From assembly GCA_964580655.1 (NCBI GenBank), contig CAZOMR010000026.1, positions 1 to 19,585 of the forward strand: DNA of 19,585 nucleotides. Reading direction: 5' to 3'. How positions within the stretch are numbered: position 1 is the stretch's first letter; each line of letters starts with the position of its first letter. The stretch comes from CAZOMR01 sp964580655 (lineage in GTDB: Bacteria > RBG-13-61-14 > CAZOMR01). The position numbers were made by a program, and so were the translations under genes. The notes under the pieces are model-generated. The model did not search any database, was not told the DNA's origin, and saw only the letters and a list, made by a program, of their open reading frames with translations. Positions 7,337 to 15,093 of the stretch are shown here, piece by piece.

Positions 7337-7763
7337 GAGATTCTCTTTCCCCCTGGCGGGCATCAAGAAAGCCCTGGAGAAAATACGCCGCGGCCAGACC
7401 ATCCTTTACCTTGCGCCGCTTCTCTCGGCTTACATCCGCTGAGATCAGCATCTTCTCCACAGCCACAGTGCTCATCCGCTCGTCCCATAGCTGGACTGGC
7501 AGGCCGAAGCGCTCGCGCACGCTTTGTGCAAAAGCGCAGGCGGCCTCTGCAGACTCTCCCTTTCCCCCGTCAAGATGCAAGGGCAGACCAATCACTATCT
7601 CCCCGACCTCGTGTTCATTAATATATCTTGCCAGCTCTTCAAGGTCTGTATCCGGGTTCTTGCGAACCAGATGCCCCAAAGCCCCTGCAGTGATCTGGAG
7701 TGGGTCCGACAGTGCTACCCCCAATCGCTTTTCCCCCCAATCCAGGCCCAGGATTCTCTTCAT
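7329..7763 (-). CDS. ruvX: RuvX/YqgF RNase H-like nuclease (putative Holliday junction resolvase)
   Basis: A 144-residue YqgF-family protein with an RNase H fold, implicated in pre-16S rRNA maturation and possibly Holliday junction resolution. The family pattern is complete: RILGLDWGEKRLGVALSD at the N-terminus with Asp8, the VIGLPLHLDGGKGESA loop, WDERMSTVAVEKML and the final DGLAAAYFLQGFL helix containing the last acidic residue. Two starts are possible. GTG 7772 overlaps the sulfatase stop (GTGA), while ATG 7763 has GGTGA five bases upstream and begins MKRILGLDWG; I prefer the ATG. It lies between the sulfatase and mltG with overlapping or abutting ends. Confidence 0.92.
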   Translation of the reverse strand: MKRILGLDWGEKRLGVALSDPLQITAGALGHLVRKNPDTDLEELARYINEHEVGEIVIGLPLHLDGGKGESAEAACAFAQSVRERFGLPVQLWDERMSTVAVEKMLISADVSREKRRKVKDGLAAAYFLQGFLDARQGERESHD

Positions 7764-7768
7764 ATTTT

Positions 7769-9280
7769 TCACCGAGTGAAATATCCCACGGCTTCAAGGC
7801 GCTTTCTGGTCTCGTCATCAATCAAGGTCTTGACCGGGACACCAGGCATGCCGAGCTCTTCCCGCAGAGAAGCCGCACTCCGGAAGTGTTCATCCAGCCT
7901 CAATGATAAATCTTCAACAATGTCCGGCCTTTGTCTTACCAGATCATGCTTCTCGCCAGAGTCTTGGGTCAGGTTATAAAGCTCCTCCGAGCCTTTGATA
8001 CGATCCCGGATCAAGACCCATTCCCGATAGCGGATCGAGGCATAATCCAGGTCATCTCTCGGCCGGGCTGATTTTTGCCTGGTGTCATTTATCATCTTTA
8101 GCCCGGAAAACGCGGGAACCATCTGCCCCTTGCCTGAATAGGCTTGCCCCTTAAAGAAAGGTGTAAGGGTTCGGCCCGCAAGCCTCAAGTCATGTTTGAT
8201 CCTGAGAATATCAAGAATTGTCGGCAGGATGTCAAGGTTTCGTACATGCTGGGCTATCCTTTTGCCCGGTGGCACGCGCCGTGGTAGCGAGAAGACCAGC
8301 GGCACCTCCAACTCCTCCCTGTAAAGGCTGTTGGCATGACGGAGCTTTCCGTGTTCAAGAAACTGCTCTCCGTGATCCGACGCTAAAACGATCAGGGTAT
8401 TCTCAAGCAGACCCATCTTTTCCAGATAAGCTATCAGTTTCTCGAATTCCTGGTCAAAATAATGAATCTCCCCGTCATAGAGACTGATGAGGTGAGAGAG
8501 CATGTCCTGATCCTTCTTGAGTTTCTCAAAGAGCTTCTCTGCAAGGGGCGAGAAGGTCAGATCATCATAGAGGAACTTGAGGGAAAAGATATAGTCCCTG
8601 AGTTCCCTGGGAAACTCGGGATCAAAGAGCCGGTTATGGGGCGGAGGAGGAATATAGGGGCTGTGCACATCCATGTAATGAAGGTAAAGAAAGAATGGCC
8701 TTTCCCTGTCCCTGCCGGAAAGCCATATACGAGCCTGCTCGTTAACAGCCCAGGCTCTGTATGCCACCTTTTTCTCCGGCCAGTTCTCGGTATCAGGACC
8801 CAATTGAGCATAATCATCATATCCCTGGTGAAAGCCGAATTTATCCAGAAGCCACGGGTTGGTCTGGACATACCCGGTCTGGTATCCGTGTCGGGAAAGT
8901 ATCTCGGCAAGGGTATCAACCTCTTCCGGTAAGGTGTCCTCGTAAAGGAATACCTGGACAGTCTCGGCCTCAAGGCCGGAGAGCAGGCTTGCCATAGAGG
9001 TCTTGGTCCAGGAGCTTTGACTCGTGACATGCTCAAAAAGCGCGCCCTGCTTGCACCAGCGGTCGAAAAAGGGGCTGGTCTTCTGGGCATAGCCATAAGC
9101 CCCGAGGTGATCCGCACGCAGGGCATCCACAATGATCAAAATGACATTCGGGGCATTCTGACTCCGGGAACAGCCGGAGAAAACTGACAGCCCTGAAAAG
9201 AAAATAACCAGCCAGATGGCAAGCATCCTCCAGATGGCAAGCATCCGCAGGTCTGAAGATATATTCGGCCTGATCCGCAC
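7769..9280 (-). CDS. exported sulfatase-family hydrolase/transferase lacking the formylglycine Cys
   Basis: A 503-residue alkaline-phosphatase-superfamily protein related to type I sulfatases. An N-terminal hydrophobic segment ends FSGC (C37), which may be a lipobox, so a periplasmic lipoprotein is likely. The core starts NVILIIVDALRADHLGAYGY, with the metal Asp52, and includes ASDHGEQFLEHG for the second metal site plus a typical C-terminal E-LYNLTQDSGEKHDL segment. Where sulfatases have C/S-x-P-S-R, this protein has W91-T92-K93-T94-S95. Threonine therefore replaces the residue converted to formylglycine, so classical sulfate-ester hydrolysis is doubtful; a Thr nucleophile occurs in phosphoglycerol and phosphoethanolamine transferases of the same superfamily. 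Start choice is uncertain: GTG 9280 has AAGAAGG upstream, and in-frame ATGs lie at 9244 and 9226 within an 18-bp tandem duplication. It is divergent from the glycan genes and heads the leftward operon. Confidence 0.85.
   Translation of the reverse strand: MRIRPNISSDLRMLAIWRMLAIWLVIFFSGLSVFSGCSRSQNAPNVILIIVDALRADHLGAYGYAQKTSPFFDRWCKQGALFEHVTSQSSWTKTSMASLLSGLEAETVQVFLYEDTLPEEVDTLAEILSRHGYQTGYVQTNPWLLDKFGFHQGYDDYAQLGPDTENWPEKKVAYRAWAVNEQARIWLSGRDRERPFFLYLHYMDVHSPYIPPPPHNRLFDPEFPRELRDYIFSLKFLYDDLTFSPLAEKLFEKLKKDQDMLSHLISLYDGEIHYFDQEFEKLIAYLEKMGLLENTLIVLASDHGEQFLEHGKLRHANSLYREELEVPLVFSLPRRVPPGKRIAQHVRNLDILPTILDILRIKHDLRLAGRTLTPFFKGQAYSGKGQMVPAFSGLKMINDTRQKSARPRDDLDYASIRYREWVLIRDRIKGSEELYNLTQDSGEKHDLVRQRPDIVEDLSLRLDEHFRSAASLREELGMPGVPVKTLIDDETRKRLEAVGYFTR
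9213..9248. repeat. 18-bp tandem duplication inside the sulfatase N-terminus
   Basis: CAGATGGCAAGCATCCTC at 9213-9230 is followed directly by CAGATGGCAAGCATCCGC at 9231-9248, with one mismatch. On the minus strand it encodes RMLAIW twice, just ahead of the hydrophobic signal segment. Each copy contributes an in-frame ATG, and the 5' end of one copy places GGAGG directly against the other ATG. It may be a recent slippage event that alters start choice. Confidence 0.85.
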
Positions 9281-9284
9281 ACCT

Positions 9285-9313
9285 TTGACCTTCTTGCTTG
9301 ATCATGTTAACCT
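9285..9313 (+). promoter_or_regulatory. candidate sigma70-type promoter for the rightward gene series
   Basis: TTGACC at 9285-9290 (5 of 6 to the -35 consensus), 17 bases, then TAACCT at 9308-9313 (3 of 6, keeping the first, second and last positions). The predicted start would be about 25-30 bases before ATG 9348. The match is modest and the -10 is weak. Confidence 0.3.
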
Positions 9314-9331
9314 ATTTTTTGAAAATATCAA
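9304..9331 (-). promoter_or_regulatory. candidate sigma70-type promoter for the leftward operon
   Basis: On the minus strand TTGATA (9331-9326) and TAACAT (9309-9304) are separated by 16 bases, and TAACAT lies about 23 bases before GTG 9280. It overlaps the candidate rightward promoter, so the two polymerases would compete for the same segment. This is a consensus match only. Confidence 0.3.
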
Positions 9332-9339
9332 AATTTCAA
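9317..9339. promoter_or_regulatory. small palindrome in the divergent promoter region
   Basis: TTTTGA (9317-9322) and TCAAAA (9328-9333) are perfect inverted repeats around AAATA. An overlapping pair, TTGAAA (9319-9324) and TTTCAA (9334-9339), adds further symmetry. It lies between the leftward -35 candidate and ATG 9348 and could be an operator controlling both directions. AT-rich palindromes arise easily by chance. Confidence 0.3.
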
Positions 9340-9347
9340 GAGAAAAT

Positions 9348-10751
9348 ATGAAGATTGCGTTTGTATACCCCAGGCTTCGCGATCAGGTGCACGGAATGTG
9401 GCCTCCGTTAGGCATCATCACACTCGGAACCATACTACGCGACCAGGGCCAGGATGTTCGCTGTTTTGATGCCAGCTTTGACAGGAATTTCAACCGCATA
9501 GAAATGGAGCTAAAGAAATTTCATCCCGACCTGGTCGGTGTCTCGACCTTGACTAATTTCTTTGAAAACTCGCGTCGGATCATCTCTATTGCCAAGGCCC
9601 TTGGAGCCCGCACCATGATGGGCGGCCCCCATCCATCTATCGCTGCGGAAAAGAGCCTTGAAATGATCCCTGAACTGGACTTTGCCATACAAGGCGAGGG
9701 AGAAGAAATCCTTCCAGAACTGGTCTCGGTTCTTGAACAGGGGGGTGAATTATCTGAAATACCCAGCCTGATCTTCAGGCAGGATCGGGAATTACGCGTC
9801 AATCCACGGCCCAGCAAGGCCCTTGACCTGGACACTGTTCCCATCCCGGACAGGGACATCCTGGATGTGCACCATCTCTACCTGACAAGCAGGGCTGTCA
9901 ACCTACATGTCAGCCGGGGCTGTCCCTTCCGGTGTAGCTTTTGCCAGCCAACCCTGCATAGGATGTTCGGAAAGAAAATGCGGTTCCGATCCCCGGAACT
10001 CGTGGTGGAAGAGATCAAGCAACTACATGAAAAATATCATGTCTCAGACTTCTTCTTCAATGACGATGTCTTCACCACGAACCGCAAATGGCTGAGAGAG
10101 ATCTCTACTCTAATCCGGAAGGCTGGTTTCAATGAAAAGTTCCGCTGTGTGGTCAACAGCCGCGTGGACATCTTTGACGATGAAACCGCAAGGACCTTAA
10201 AAGAAATAGGCTGTTACTATATCCTGTTCGGTATTGAGTCCGGGTCACAGGAGATACTTGATTCCCTTAACAAGGGTATCACGGTGGAGCAGACCCGATC
10301 AGCTTTTGCCCTCTGTAAAAAATACGGGTTCCGTAGCCATGCCTATGTCCTGCTTGGTGCACCGGGGGAGACCCGCGAGAGCCTGCGCCTTACAGAGAAC
10401 CTGATCGAGGAGATTAAGCCGGACACGGTGCACATATCCATCTGCACTCCGCTTCTGGGAACCTACCTGATGGAAGATTGTCAGAAAAAAGGCTTGATCA
10501 ATGTAACAGATTTCGGAGACCTTGACTATTACCTGGAACGGACCCAGGCGGGAAAACTTCCGCTCACACTGCCGAACCTCACTTACGAGGATGTGCTTGA
10601 GAGTAGGGCTCGCATCCTGGGGCGCCGCCGCAGAAGCTTCTTCATGTATAACCTGCGGGAGCTGACCCGCGACTTGATTCACGAACCATCGTTAAAGAAA
10701 ATTTTCTTCCGCTACTCATTTTATCGAAAGATGCAACATTACTTCGGATAA
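9348..10751 (+). CDS. B12-binding radical SAM protein (first of two)
   Basis: A 467-residue class B-type radical SAM protein with an N-terminal cobalamin-binding Rossmann domain (residues ~1-140: FVYPRLRDQ, PLGIITLGTILRDQG, GGPHPSI, FAIQGEGEEILPEL). A radical SAM barrel follows, with the cluster motif C192-x3-C196-x2-C199 in GCPFRCSFC and the segment FNDDVFTTNRKWL. The classic DxHxxG cobalamin His motif is absent, as in many of this class. Such enzymes methylate or rearrange unactivated carbons in lipids, sugars and natural products; the substrate is not predictable here. The frame is open back to 9216, but ATG 9348 begins the conserved MKIAFVYP and has AAGAGA upstream, whereas earlier starts would run into the sulfatase coding region. 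It heads the glycosyltransferase series and ends 23 bases before the membrane protein gene. Confidence 0.88.
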   Translation: MKIAFVYPRLRDQVHGMWPPLGIITLGTILRDQGQDVRCFDASFDRNFNRIEMELKKFHPDLVGVSTLTNFFENSRRIISIAKALGARTMMGGPHPSIAAEKSLEMIPELDFAIQGEGEEILPELVSVLEQGGELSEIPSLIFRQDRELRVNPRPSKALDLDTVPIPDRDILDVHHLYLTSRAVNLHVSRGCPFRCSFCQPTLHRMFGKKMRFRSPELVVEEIKQLHEKYHVSDFFFNDDVFTTNRKWLREISTLIRKAGFNEKFRCVVNSRVDIFDDETARTLKEIGCYYILFGIESGSQEILDSLNKGITVEQTRSAFALCKKYGFRSHAYVLLGAPGETRESLRLTENLIEEIKPDTVHISICTPLLGTYLMEDCQKKGLINVTDFGDLDYYLERTQAGKLPLTLPNLTYEDVLESRARILGRRRRSFFMYNLRELTRDLIHEPSLKKIFFRYSFYRKMQHYFG

Positions 10752-10774
10752 GGAGTACCATCGCACTTCTATCC

Positions 10775-12613
10775 ATGCGCAATCCTCGCTTTGAAAAACA
10801 TCATGTCGGCATGATTGTGCTTTGTGCGCTTCAAATCTTTTTCACACTCGCCGCTTTCGCGAGTCTCAGGGACATCATCAGCCCTGGCCCGATTCTCAAT
10901 GTGGACTGGTGCTCGCAGTATTACTGGTCCCATGCGGCCCGGTCATTCTATCAGGTCTCAGGCCGCATCTGGGGGTATGACCCGTATTACATGGCTGGCT
11001 ACCCGCTTGACTTCGTGTTCAACTCGAGCCTGCCTGTACAGATAACCTCACTGGCCCTGAATTTTCTCTCCACAGGAATGGCGATCAAGGTCTTTTATCT
11101 TGCAAGCTTCACACTGGTCCCGGTGTTTCTCTTTTTCTCACTGAAAAACTTCGGGCTAAAGCCGCTTTCAGCCCTGGCCGCGGCCGCGCTCGGAACTGTC
11201 TATTTCTGGCTCGCAGAGGATGCGATCTTCGGTCAATGGGGAATGCTTTCAGGGGCTTTTATCCTGAACTTTTTTCTCTTTCCGCTAAGCCTGCTTTACC
11301 GCTGGCTGAAACATGGATCAAAAAGGGCCATCATCGGCCTGTTTATCGCTCTACCCATCGCCATCCTCATTCACAAGACCGCGCTTATACTGATCCCCGT
11401 TCCAGCCATCCTGCTGATTATCGCATTTCGACATAAGCTCGATACCCGCTCTGTCATCGCTTTAGTCGCCCTTGCAATCTGGACATTGCTCGTCAATGCC
11501 TTCTGGCTTATCCCGCTTATCCACTTTATTCCCTTAAAGATAGAAGACCCCTCAACCACTTTCTTTCAGAATACGGACCCTGTCCGGTTCATCAAAGACC
11601 TTATTCCCTTTCAGGCATACTACTCCATTCCACTCTCCCGGCTCTTCATCATTGGATTAGCCCTCTCTGGTGCTCTCTCGCTATGGCGCAAGAAAGAGTA
11701 TCACCCGGAGTTCTGGTTTTTTGTCACGGTCATCTCCGGGTTTTTCCTGCTTACATATTTCGGATCCTTCGCCCCCGGGCTCCGGCACATTCAGCCTTAC
11801 AGGTATGTCACTGCATTGTATTTCCTGCTCCTTCCACTCAGCGGGCTCGGTCTTGCGCGCGCATATCAGTGGAAAAGAGCCGCCGCGGCAGTAGCCTTCA
11901 TCGTGATACTATCGGCCCTCATGATAATGCCAAGCTGGAGATACTTTCCATCGGTCTCGCCTCTCAGCGCATCCTTTCCGCCGGAAGTCATGGAACTCTT
12001 AAACTGGCTCGAACAAAACACTGACCAGAAAGCCCGGATAATGATCGAGGACAACAATGTATGGGAGGGCGGAATCCTTCCTTACGGACATACGCGCTTC
12101 CCTGGTATCCTCCCTGCCCTTCTTCCTCGCGAATGCGTGGGTGGCCCTTTGCCCAATGCCTTCATCAAGCATCATCATGTGGGGTTCCATGATGGCAGGT
12201 TCCTTGACCGCGAGATAGAGAAATCCTCTGAAGACTGGCTCATGGACCGGGTTCGGTTGTATAATATCAAGTGGGCGGTCTGCTGGTCTGATGCGAGCAA
12301 AAACAAATTGCGCGGAATAAAAGACCTCGTTAACGAGAAAGCGATTTTTCGTGATATAGCTGTCTTTGAATTCACTTATGACCCTGATTTTTTCTTAAAG
12401 GGCCGGGGAACAACTGAGGCGGACTATGACCGGATCAGACTAAGCGATCTGTGCCCGGAAGGGAATGAGGTTATCATCAAGTATCATTATGATCCTGGAT
12501 TCAAGGCCGAGCCGGAAGCAGAGTTGTTCAGGGCCGATGTGCCTGATGACCCGATAGGTTTTATCGGAATTCGCAATCCAGGTAAAGAATTGATTTTATA
12601 TTACAGTCCTTGA
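10775..12613 (+). CDS. polytopic GT-C-like membrane protein with soluble C-terminal domain
   Basis: A 612-residue integral membrane protein. About ten hydrophobic helices span residues ~11-385, followed by a ~220-residue hydrophilic domain. The first extracytoplasmic loop holds D44-W45 and then W66-GYDPYYMAGYPLD, the place and style of the catalytic acidic residue of GT-C glycosyltransferases that use polyprenyl-phosphate sugars. The C-terminal part (ELLNWLEQNT..ARIMIEDNN, then LYNIKWAVCW) resembles the soluble domains of YfhO-like and '6-pyruvoyl-tetrahydropterin synthase-related' membrane proteins. I infer, without proof, transfer of a lipid-linked sugar on the periplasmic side. ATG 10775 is poorly served: the AAGGAG overlapping the previous stop is about 19 bases away. 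The next gene, a DPM1-like GT2, is a natural donor-making partner. Confidence 0.7.
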   Translation: MRNPRFEKHHVGMIVLCALQIFFTLAAFASLRDIISPGPILNVDWCSQYYWSHAARSFYQVSGRIWGYDPYYMAGYPLDFVFNSSLPVQITSLALNFLSTGMAIKVFYLASFTLVPVFLFFSLKNFGLKPLSALAAAALGTVYFWLAEDAIFGQWGMLSGAFILNFFLFPLSLLYRWLKHGSKRAIIGLFIALPIAILIHKTALILIPVPAILLIIAFRHKLDTRSVIALVALAIWTLLVNAFWLIPLIHFIPLKIEDPSTTFFQNTDPVRFIKDLIPFQAYYSIPLSRLFIIGLALSGALSLWRKKEYHPEFWFFVTVISGFFLLTYFGSFAPGLRHIQPYRYVTALYFLLLPLSGLGLARAYQWKRAAAAVAFIVILSALMIMPSWRYFPSVSPLSASFPPEVMELLNWLEQNTDQKARIMIEDNNVWEGGILPYGHTRFPGILPALLPRECVGGPLPNAFIKHHHVGFHDGRFLDREIEKSSEDWLMDRVRLYNIKWAVCWSDASKNKLRGIKDLVNEKAIFRDIAVFEFTYDPDFFLKGRGTTEADYDRIRLSDLCPEGNEVIIKYHYDPGFKAEPEAELFRADVPDDPIGFIGIRNPGKELILYYSP

Positions 12614-12623
12614 GGTAGGTTGG

Positions 12624-13292
12624 ATGAAAGTTACAGCTTGTATCCTTGCCCGTGATGAGGAGTCCTCAATTGGCCCGGTGATAGAGAAGCTGAAAGGGCT
12701 TGTGCACGAGGTTCTTGTGGTGGACGGACATTCCATTGACCGCACGGCAGATGTGGCAAAAGCACAAGGCGTGCGGGTGGTTCAAGATGGAGGTCGAGGA
12801 AAGGGCGACGGGTATAAGACCGGGATCAGGGAAGCCACAGGCGATGTGCTGGTATTCCTTGATGCGGACGGCTCACATGATCCGCAGGATGTCCCCAGGC
12901 TGACCGCGCAGATCATTGAAAACGAGCTTGATATGGTCATAGCATCGCGCTGGCGCGGAGGAAGCGATGATATGCACCCAAACTTTACCCATCTTATCCG
13001 GGACCTCGGTGGCAACATCCTCTCGATTATCATCAGCTACCGTTTCCGGAAGGAGATCACGGACTGCCTTAACGGATTCCGCGCTATTCGCAGGGAAACC
13101 GCCCAGGCTCTCGATCTTGAAGCCGACGACTTTGACATCGAGCACGAAATGGTCATGAAGGCTTTGAAGATGGGCTTTCGCGTCGGAGAGATTCCGAGCC
13201 ATGAATATGCCAGGGCATCTGGCCGCTCCAAGCTTCCCACTTTTCGCAAGGCGCCCAAGTTTTTCATCAGACTATTCCGCGAACTCTTTTAA
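12624..13292 (+). CDS. GT2 glycosyltransferase, dolichyl-phosphate mannose synthase-like
   Basis: A 222-residue soluble family 2 glycosyltransferase. The GT-A fold is clear: VTACILARDEESSIGPVI, VVDGHSIDRTADVA, GGRGKGDGYKTGIREATGD, the metal-binding D80-A-D82 in FLDADGSHDP, then IASRWRGGS and the acceptor-side DCLNGFRAI. This pattern is that of DPM1-like enzymes, which move a sugar from a nucleotide donor to polyprenyl phosphate on the cytoplasmic face. It lacks the C-terminal helices of membrane-anchored versions. It starts ten bases after the membrane protein gene, behind GAGGTAGG, so the two are very likely co-translated and may act in sequence. The sugar (mannose, glucose or other) is not shown. 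It is the last gene before a 371-base gap. Confidence 0.9.
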   Translation: MKVTACILARDEESSIGPVIEKLKGLVHEVLVVDGHSIDRTADVAKAQGVRVVQDGGRGKGDGYKTGIREATGDVLVFLDADGSHDPQDVPRLTAQIIENELDMVIASRWRGGSDDMHPNFTHLIRDLGGNILSIIISYRFRKEITDCLNGFRAIRRETAQALDLEADDFDIEHEMVMKALKMGFRVGEIPSHEYARASGRSKLPTFRKAPKFFIRLFRELF

Positions 13293-13663
13293 CCCGGATT
13301 TTGCAGTTGAGGACGAAATGATTTTACCGCAGATCCTCCAGACCCATAGGGGACGCAAAGGACGCAAAGGGGAGAATATAAAACAGGATCTTCTTTGCGA
13401 TCTTTGGCTCTTTGCGTTCAAAAAAATGTAAATCTTTGCGATTTAAGACTTAGGATAAAAAAATGACCCTTTGTTATCTGAAATTTGAAATTTGCCATTC
13501 CTGCGAAGCAGGATATATGCCCACCCTTGCAGAGCAATGGCGGGTTACATCAGCGCCTTACTTTAGTCTTAAACTTGATTATTTCTTCTTTGCGTTCTCT
13601 GCGTCTTTGCGGTTTAATAAAAAAACTTAACTACACTTTTTAGGTTTAAGGAAAGATGAAATC
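13293..13663 (+). other. 371-base gene-free gap with repeat cluster and possible promoter
   Basis: No convincing coding frame crosses this gap, and its base use is far more AT-rich and repetitive than the flanking genes. It holds a cluster of CGCAAAG/CTTTGCG words (13351-13612), a small perfect hairpin CCTGCGAAGCAGG at 13500-13512, and an inner inverted pair (TTTAAGACTTA 13442-13452 and TTAGTCTTAAA 13563-13573, one mismatch). The 3' end has TTGCGG at 13607-13612 and TACACT at 13632-13637 with 19-base spacing, a weak promoter candidate. AAGGAAAG precedes the next ATG. A separate transcript for the genes from 13664 onward is therefore plausible. Confidence 0.6.
13352..13605. repeat. MITE-like element with 18-bp terminal inverted repeats
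   Basis: GACGCAAAGGACGCAAAG at 13352-13369 and CTTTGCGTTCTCTGCGTC at 13588-13605 are inverted copies agreeing at 16 of 18 positions, about 254 bases end to end. Further CTTTGCG words lie inside at 13393, 13410 and 13434. No coding frame and no obvious target-site duplication were seen. The words match the inverted repeat at 553-637, so at least two members of one family are present. It may be a non-autonomous mobile element or a decayed cluster of REP units. Confidence 0.55.
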
Positions 13664-15076
13664 ATGAATATCCTGATGGTCAATCCCCCTGCCCCGCAAG
13701 GAGTGGAGATGGTGCGCGAGGGCCGGTGCATGCAGAGAAAGGGCGCCTGGACTGCTGTCTGGTCTCCCATCTCTCTTGCCAGCATCGCCGCGACATTAGA
13801 GCAAGAAGGTTTCCAGTGTCAATTGGTGGACTGTATCATCGAAGGGCTTGGAATCGAGGGCCTCCTTTCAAGGGCAAAAAAGTACCCGCCGCATCTGGCC
13901 GTGATCAACACGGCCACCCCTTCCATCGAGGCTGACCTGAAGACAGCCGCGATGCTCAAAGAGGCTTTCCCGGGTATCACCACACTGGCAATAGGCATTC
14001 ATGTCACGGCTCTTCCCGATGATTGCCTTGAGATGGAACCCGATCTGGACGGAATTGTCCGTGGCGAGCCGGAGCTTACGATCCGTGAGGCCGCGGAGAG
14101 GCTGAGGCTAAAGAAATCCCTTGCCGGCGTGCACGGCTTGAGTCTGCGGGAACGCGACCAGATAAGACACTACCCTGACCGCGACTCTGCGAACCTGGAT
14201 AAACTCCCCTTTCCTGCCTGGCATCTCGTGAAGAGAGACCTCTATCGCATGCCCTTCTCCAATCGGCCGTTCCTCCTTGTCGGAACTAACCGCGGATGCC
14301 CTTATGGATGCGAGTTCTGCGCTGATTCCACTTACTACGGCCGCAAGATTCGGCTCAAAAGTCCAGAAAGGCTCGTGCGAGAACTTGACTGGATCAAAAC
14401 CAAATTCGGCATCAGGGACTTCCTGTTTTGGGCAGAGTCATTCACCCTCAACCCGGAATGGACCAAGGATGTGGCAAAGGCCATCATCAAGGCCAGGCTC
14501 GACATCGCATGGGTATGCAACTCCCGGCCAGACCAGGTTGATCCTGAACTCCTTGAGAGAATTCATGCCGCAGGATGCTGGATGATAGGATACGGCCTGG
14601 AATCCGGCTCGGATGAAATGCTCAAGGCCATGAACAAGAAAGTAACCGTGGACCAGAACCGAGAAGCAGTGCTTATGGCAAAGCGCGCACACCTGGATGT
14701 CACCGCGCACATGGTCATCGGCTTTCCCGGAGAGACAGAGGATACAATCCGCAAGACCATTGAATTCGCACGCTCCCTGCCGCTCGACTTTGCCCAGTTC
14801 TACTGCGCAGTCCCGTTTCCAGGATCACGGCTCTACATCGAGGCCAAGAAACAAGGCTGGCTCAACACCACTGACTGGACACTGTTTGAACAGAACTACT
14901 CAGTGCTTGACCTTCCTACGATGAGCGCTCACGAGATCATGCAATGGCGCCGGAAAGCCTATTACTCATTCTATCTGTCCCCGAGAAGGCTATTGAATAT
15001 CCCCGGCCGGTTTATGTCCAGATCCGGCATCAGCCAGATGTGGCGTATGCTCAGGGAGTTTCGGGACTGGGTCTGA
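13664..15076 (+). CDS. B12-binding radical SAM protein (second of two)
   Basis: A 470-residue protein with the same overall architecture as the first radical SAM gene but a different sequence. The N-terminal cobalamin-binding part (MNILMVNPPAPQG, PISLASIAATLEQEGF, GIHVTALPDD, GIVRGEPELTIRE) is followed by the cluster motif C212-x3-C216-x2-C219 in GCPYGCEFC, then WAESFTLNP, GYGLESGS and HMVIGFPGET. The NPPxPxG and GEPE signatures are those of the hopanoid and natural-product B12 radical SAM group. No DxHxxG is seen. The start is supported by AAGGAAAG and by the conserved MNILMVNPP. It is the first gene after the repeat gap, 17 bases before the GT9 gene, so a lipid or glycan substrate is plausible but unproven. 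Confidence 0.88.
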   Translation: MNILMVNPPAPQGVEMVREGRCMQRKGAWTAVWSPISLASIAATLEQEGFQCQLVDCIIEGLGIEGLLSRAKKYPPHLAVINTATPSIEADLKTAAMLKEAFPGITTLAIGIHVTALPDDCLEMEPDLDGIVRGEPELTIREAAERLRLKKSLAGVHGLSLRERDQIRHYPDRDSANLDKLPFPAWHLVKRDLYRMPFSNRPFLLVGTNRGCPYGCEFCADSTYYGRKIRLKSPERLVRELDWIKTKFGIRDFLFWAESFTLNPEWTKDVAKAIIKARLDIAWVCNSRPDQVDPELLERIHAAGCWMIGYGLESGSDEMLKAMNKKVTVDQNREAVLMAKRAHLDVTAHMVIGFPGETEDTIRKTIEFARSLPLDFAQFYCAVPFPGSRLYIEAKKQGWLNTTDWTLFEQNYSVLDLPTMSAHEIMQWRRKAYYSFYLSPRRLLNIPGRFMSRSGISQMWRMLREFRDWV

Positions 15077-15093
15077 TATGAGAGAGGCTTAAG

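Noticed and set aside
7772..7772. GTG 7772 as the ruvX start
   Set aside because: It overlaps the sulfatase stop neatly but lacks an upstream Shine-Dalgarno. ATG 7763 has GGTGA at good spacing and gives the usual N-terminus. It cannot be fully excluded.
9216..9347. Upstream extension of the first radical SAM gene from ATG 9216
   Set aside because: The extra 44 residues overlap the sulfatase start region and precede the conserved MKIAFVYP start, which has its own ribosome-binding site.
10760..10774. Non-canonical ATC start for the membrane protein, closer to the AAGGAG site
   Set aside because: It is in frame and well spaced, but ATC initiation is very rare and nothing else supports it; the ATG at 10775 is kept with a note.
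13351..13612. Possible CRISPR array from repeated CGCAAAG/CTTTGCG words
   Set aside because: The repeat words are too short, occur in both orientations and are irregularly spaced, with no cas gene nearby. An inverted-repeat element explains them better.
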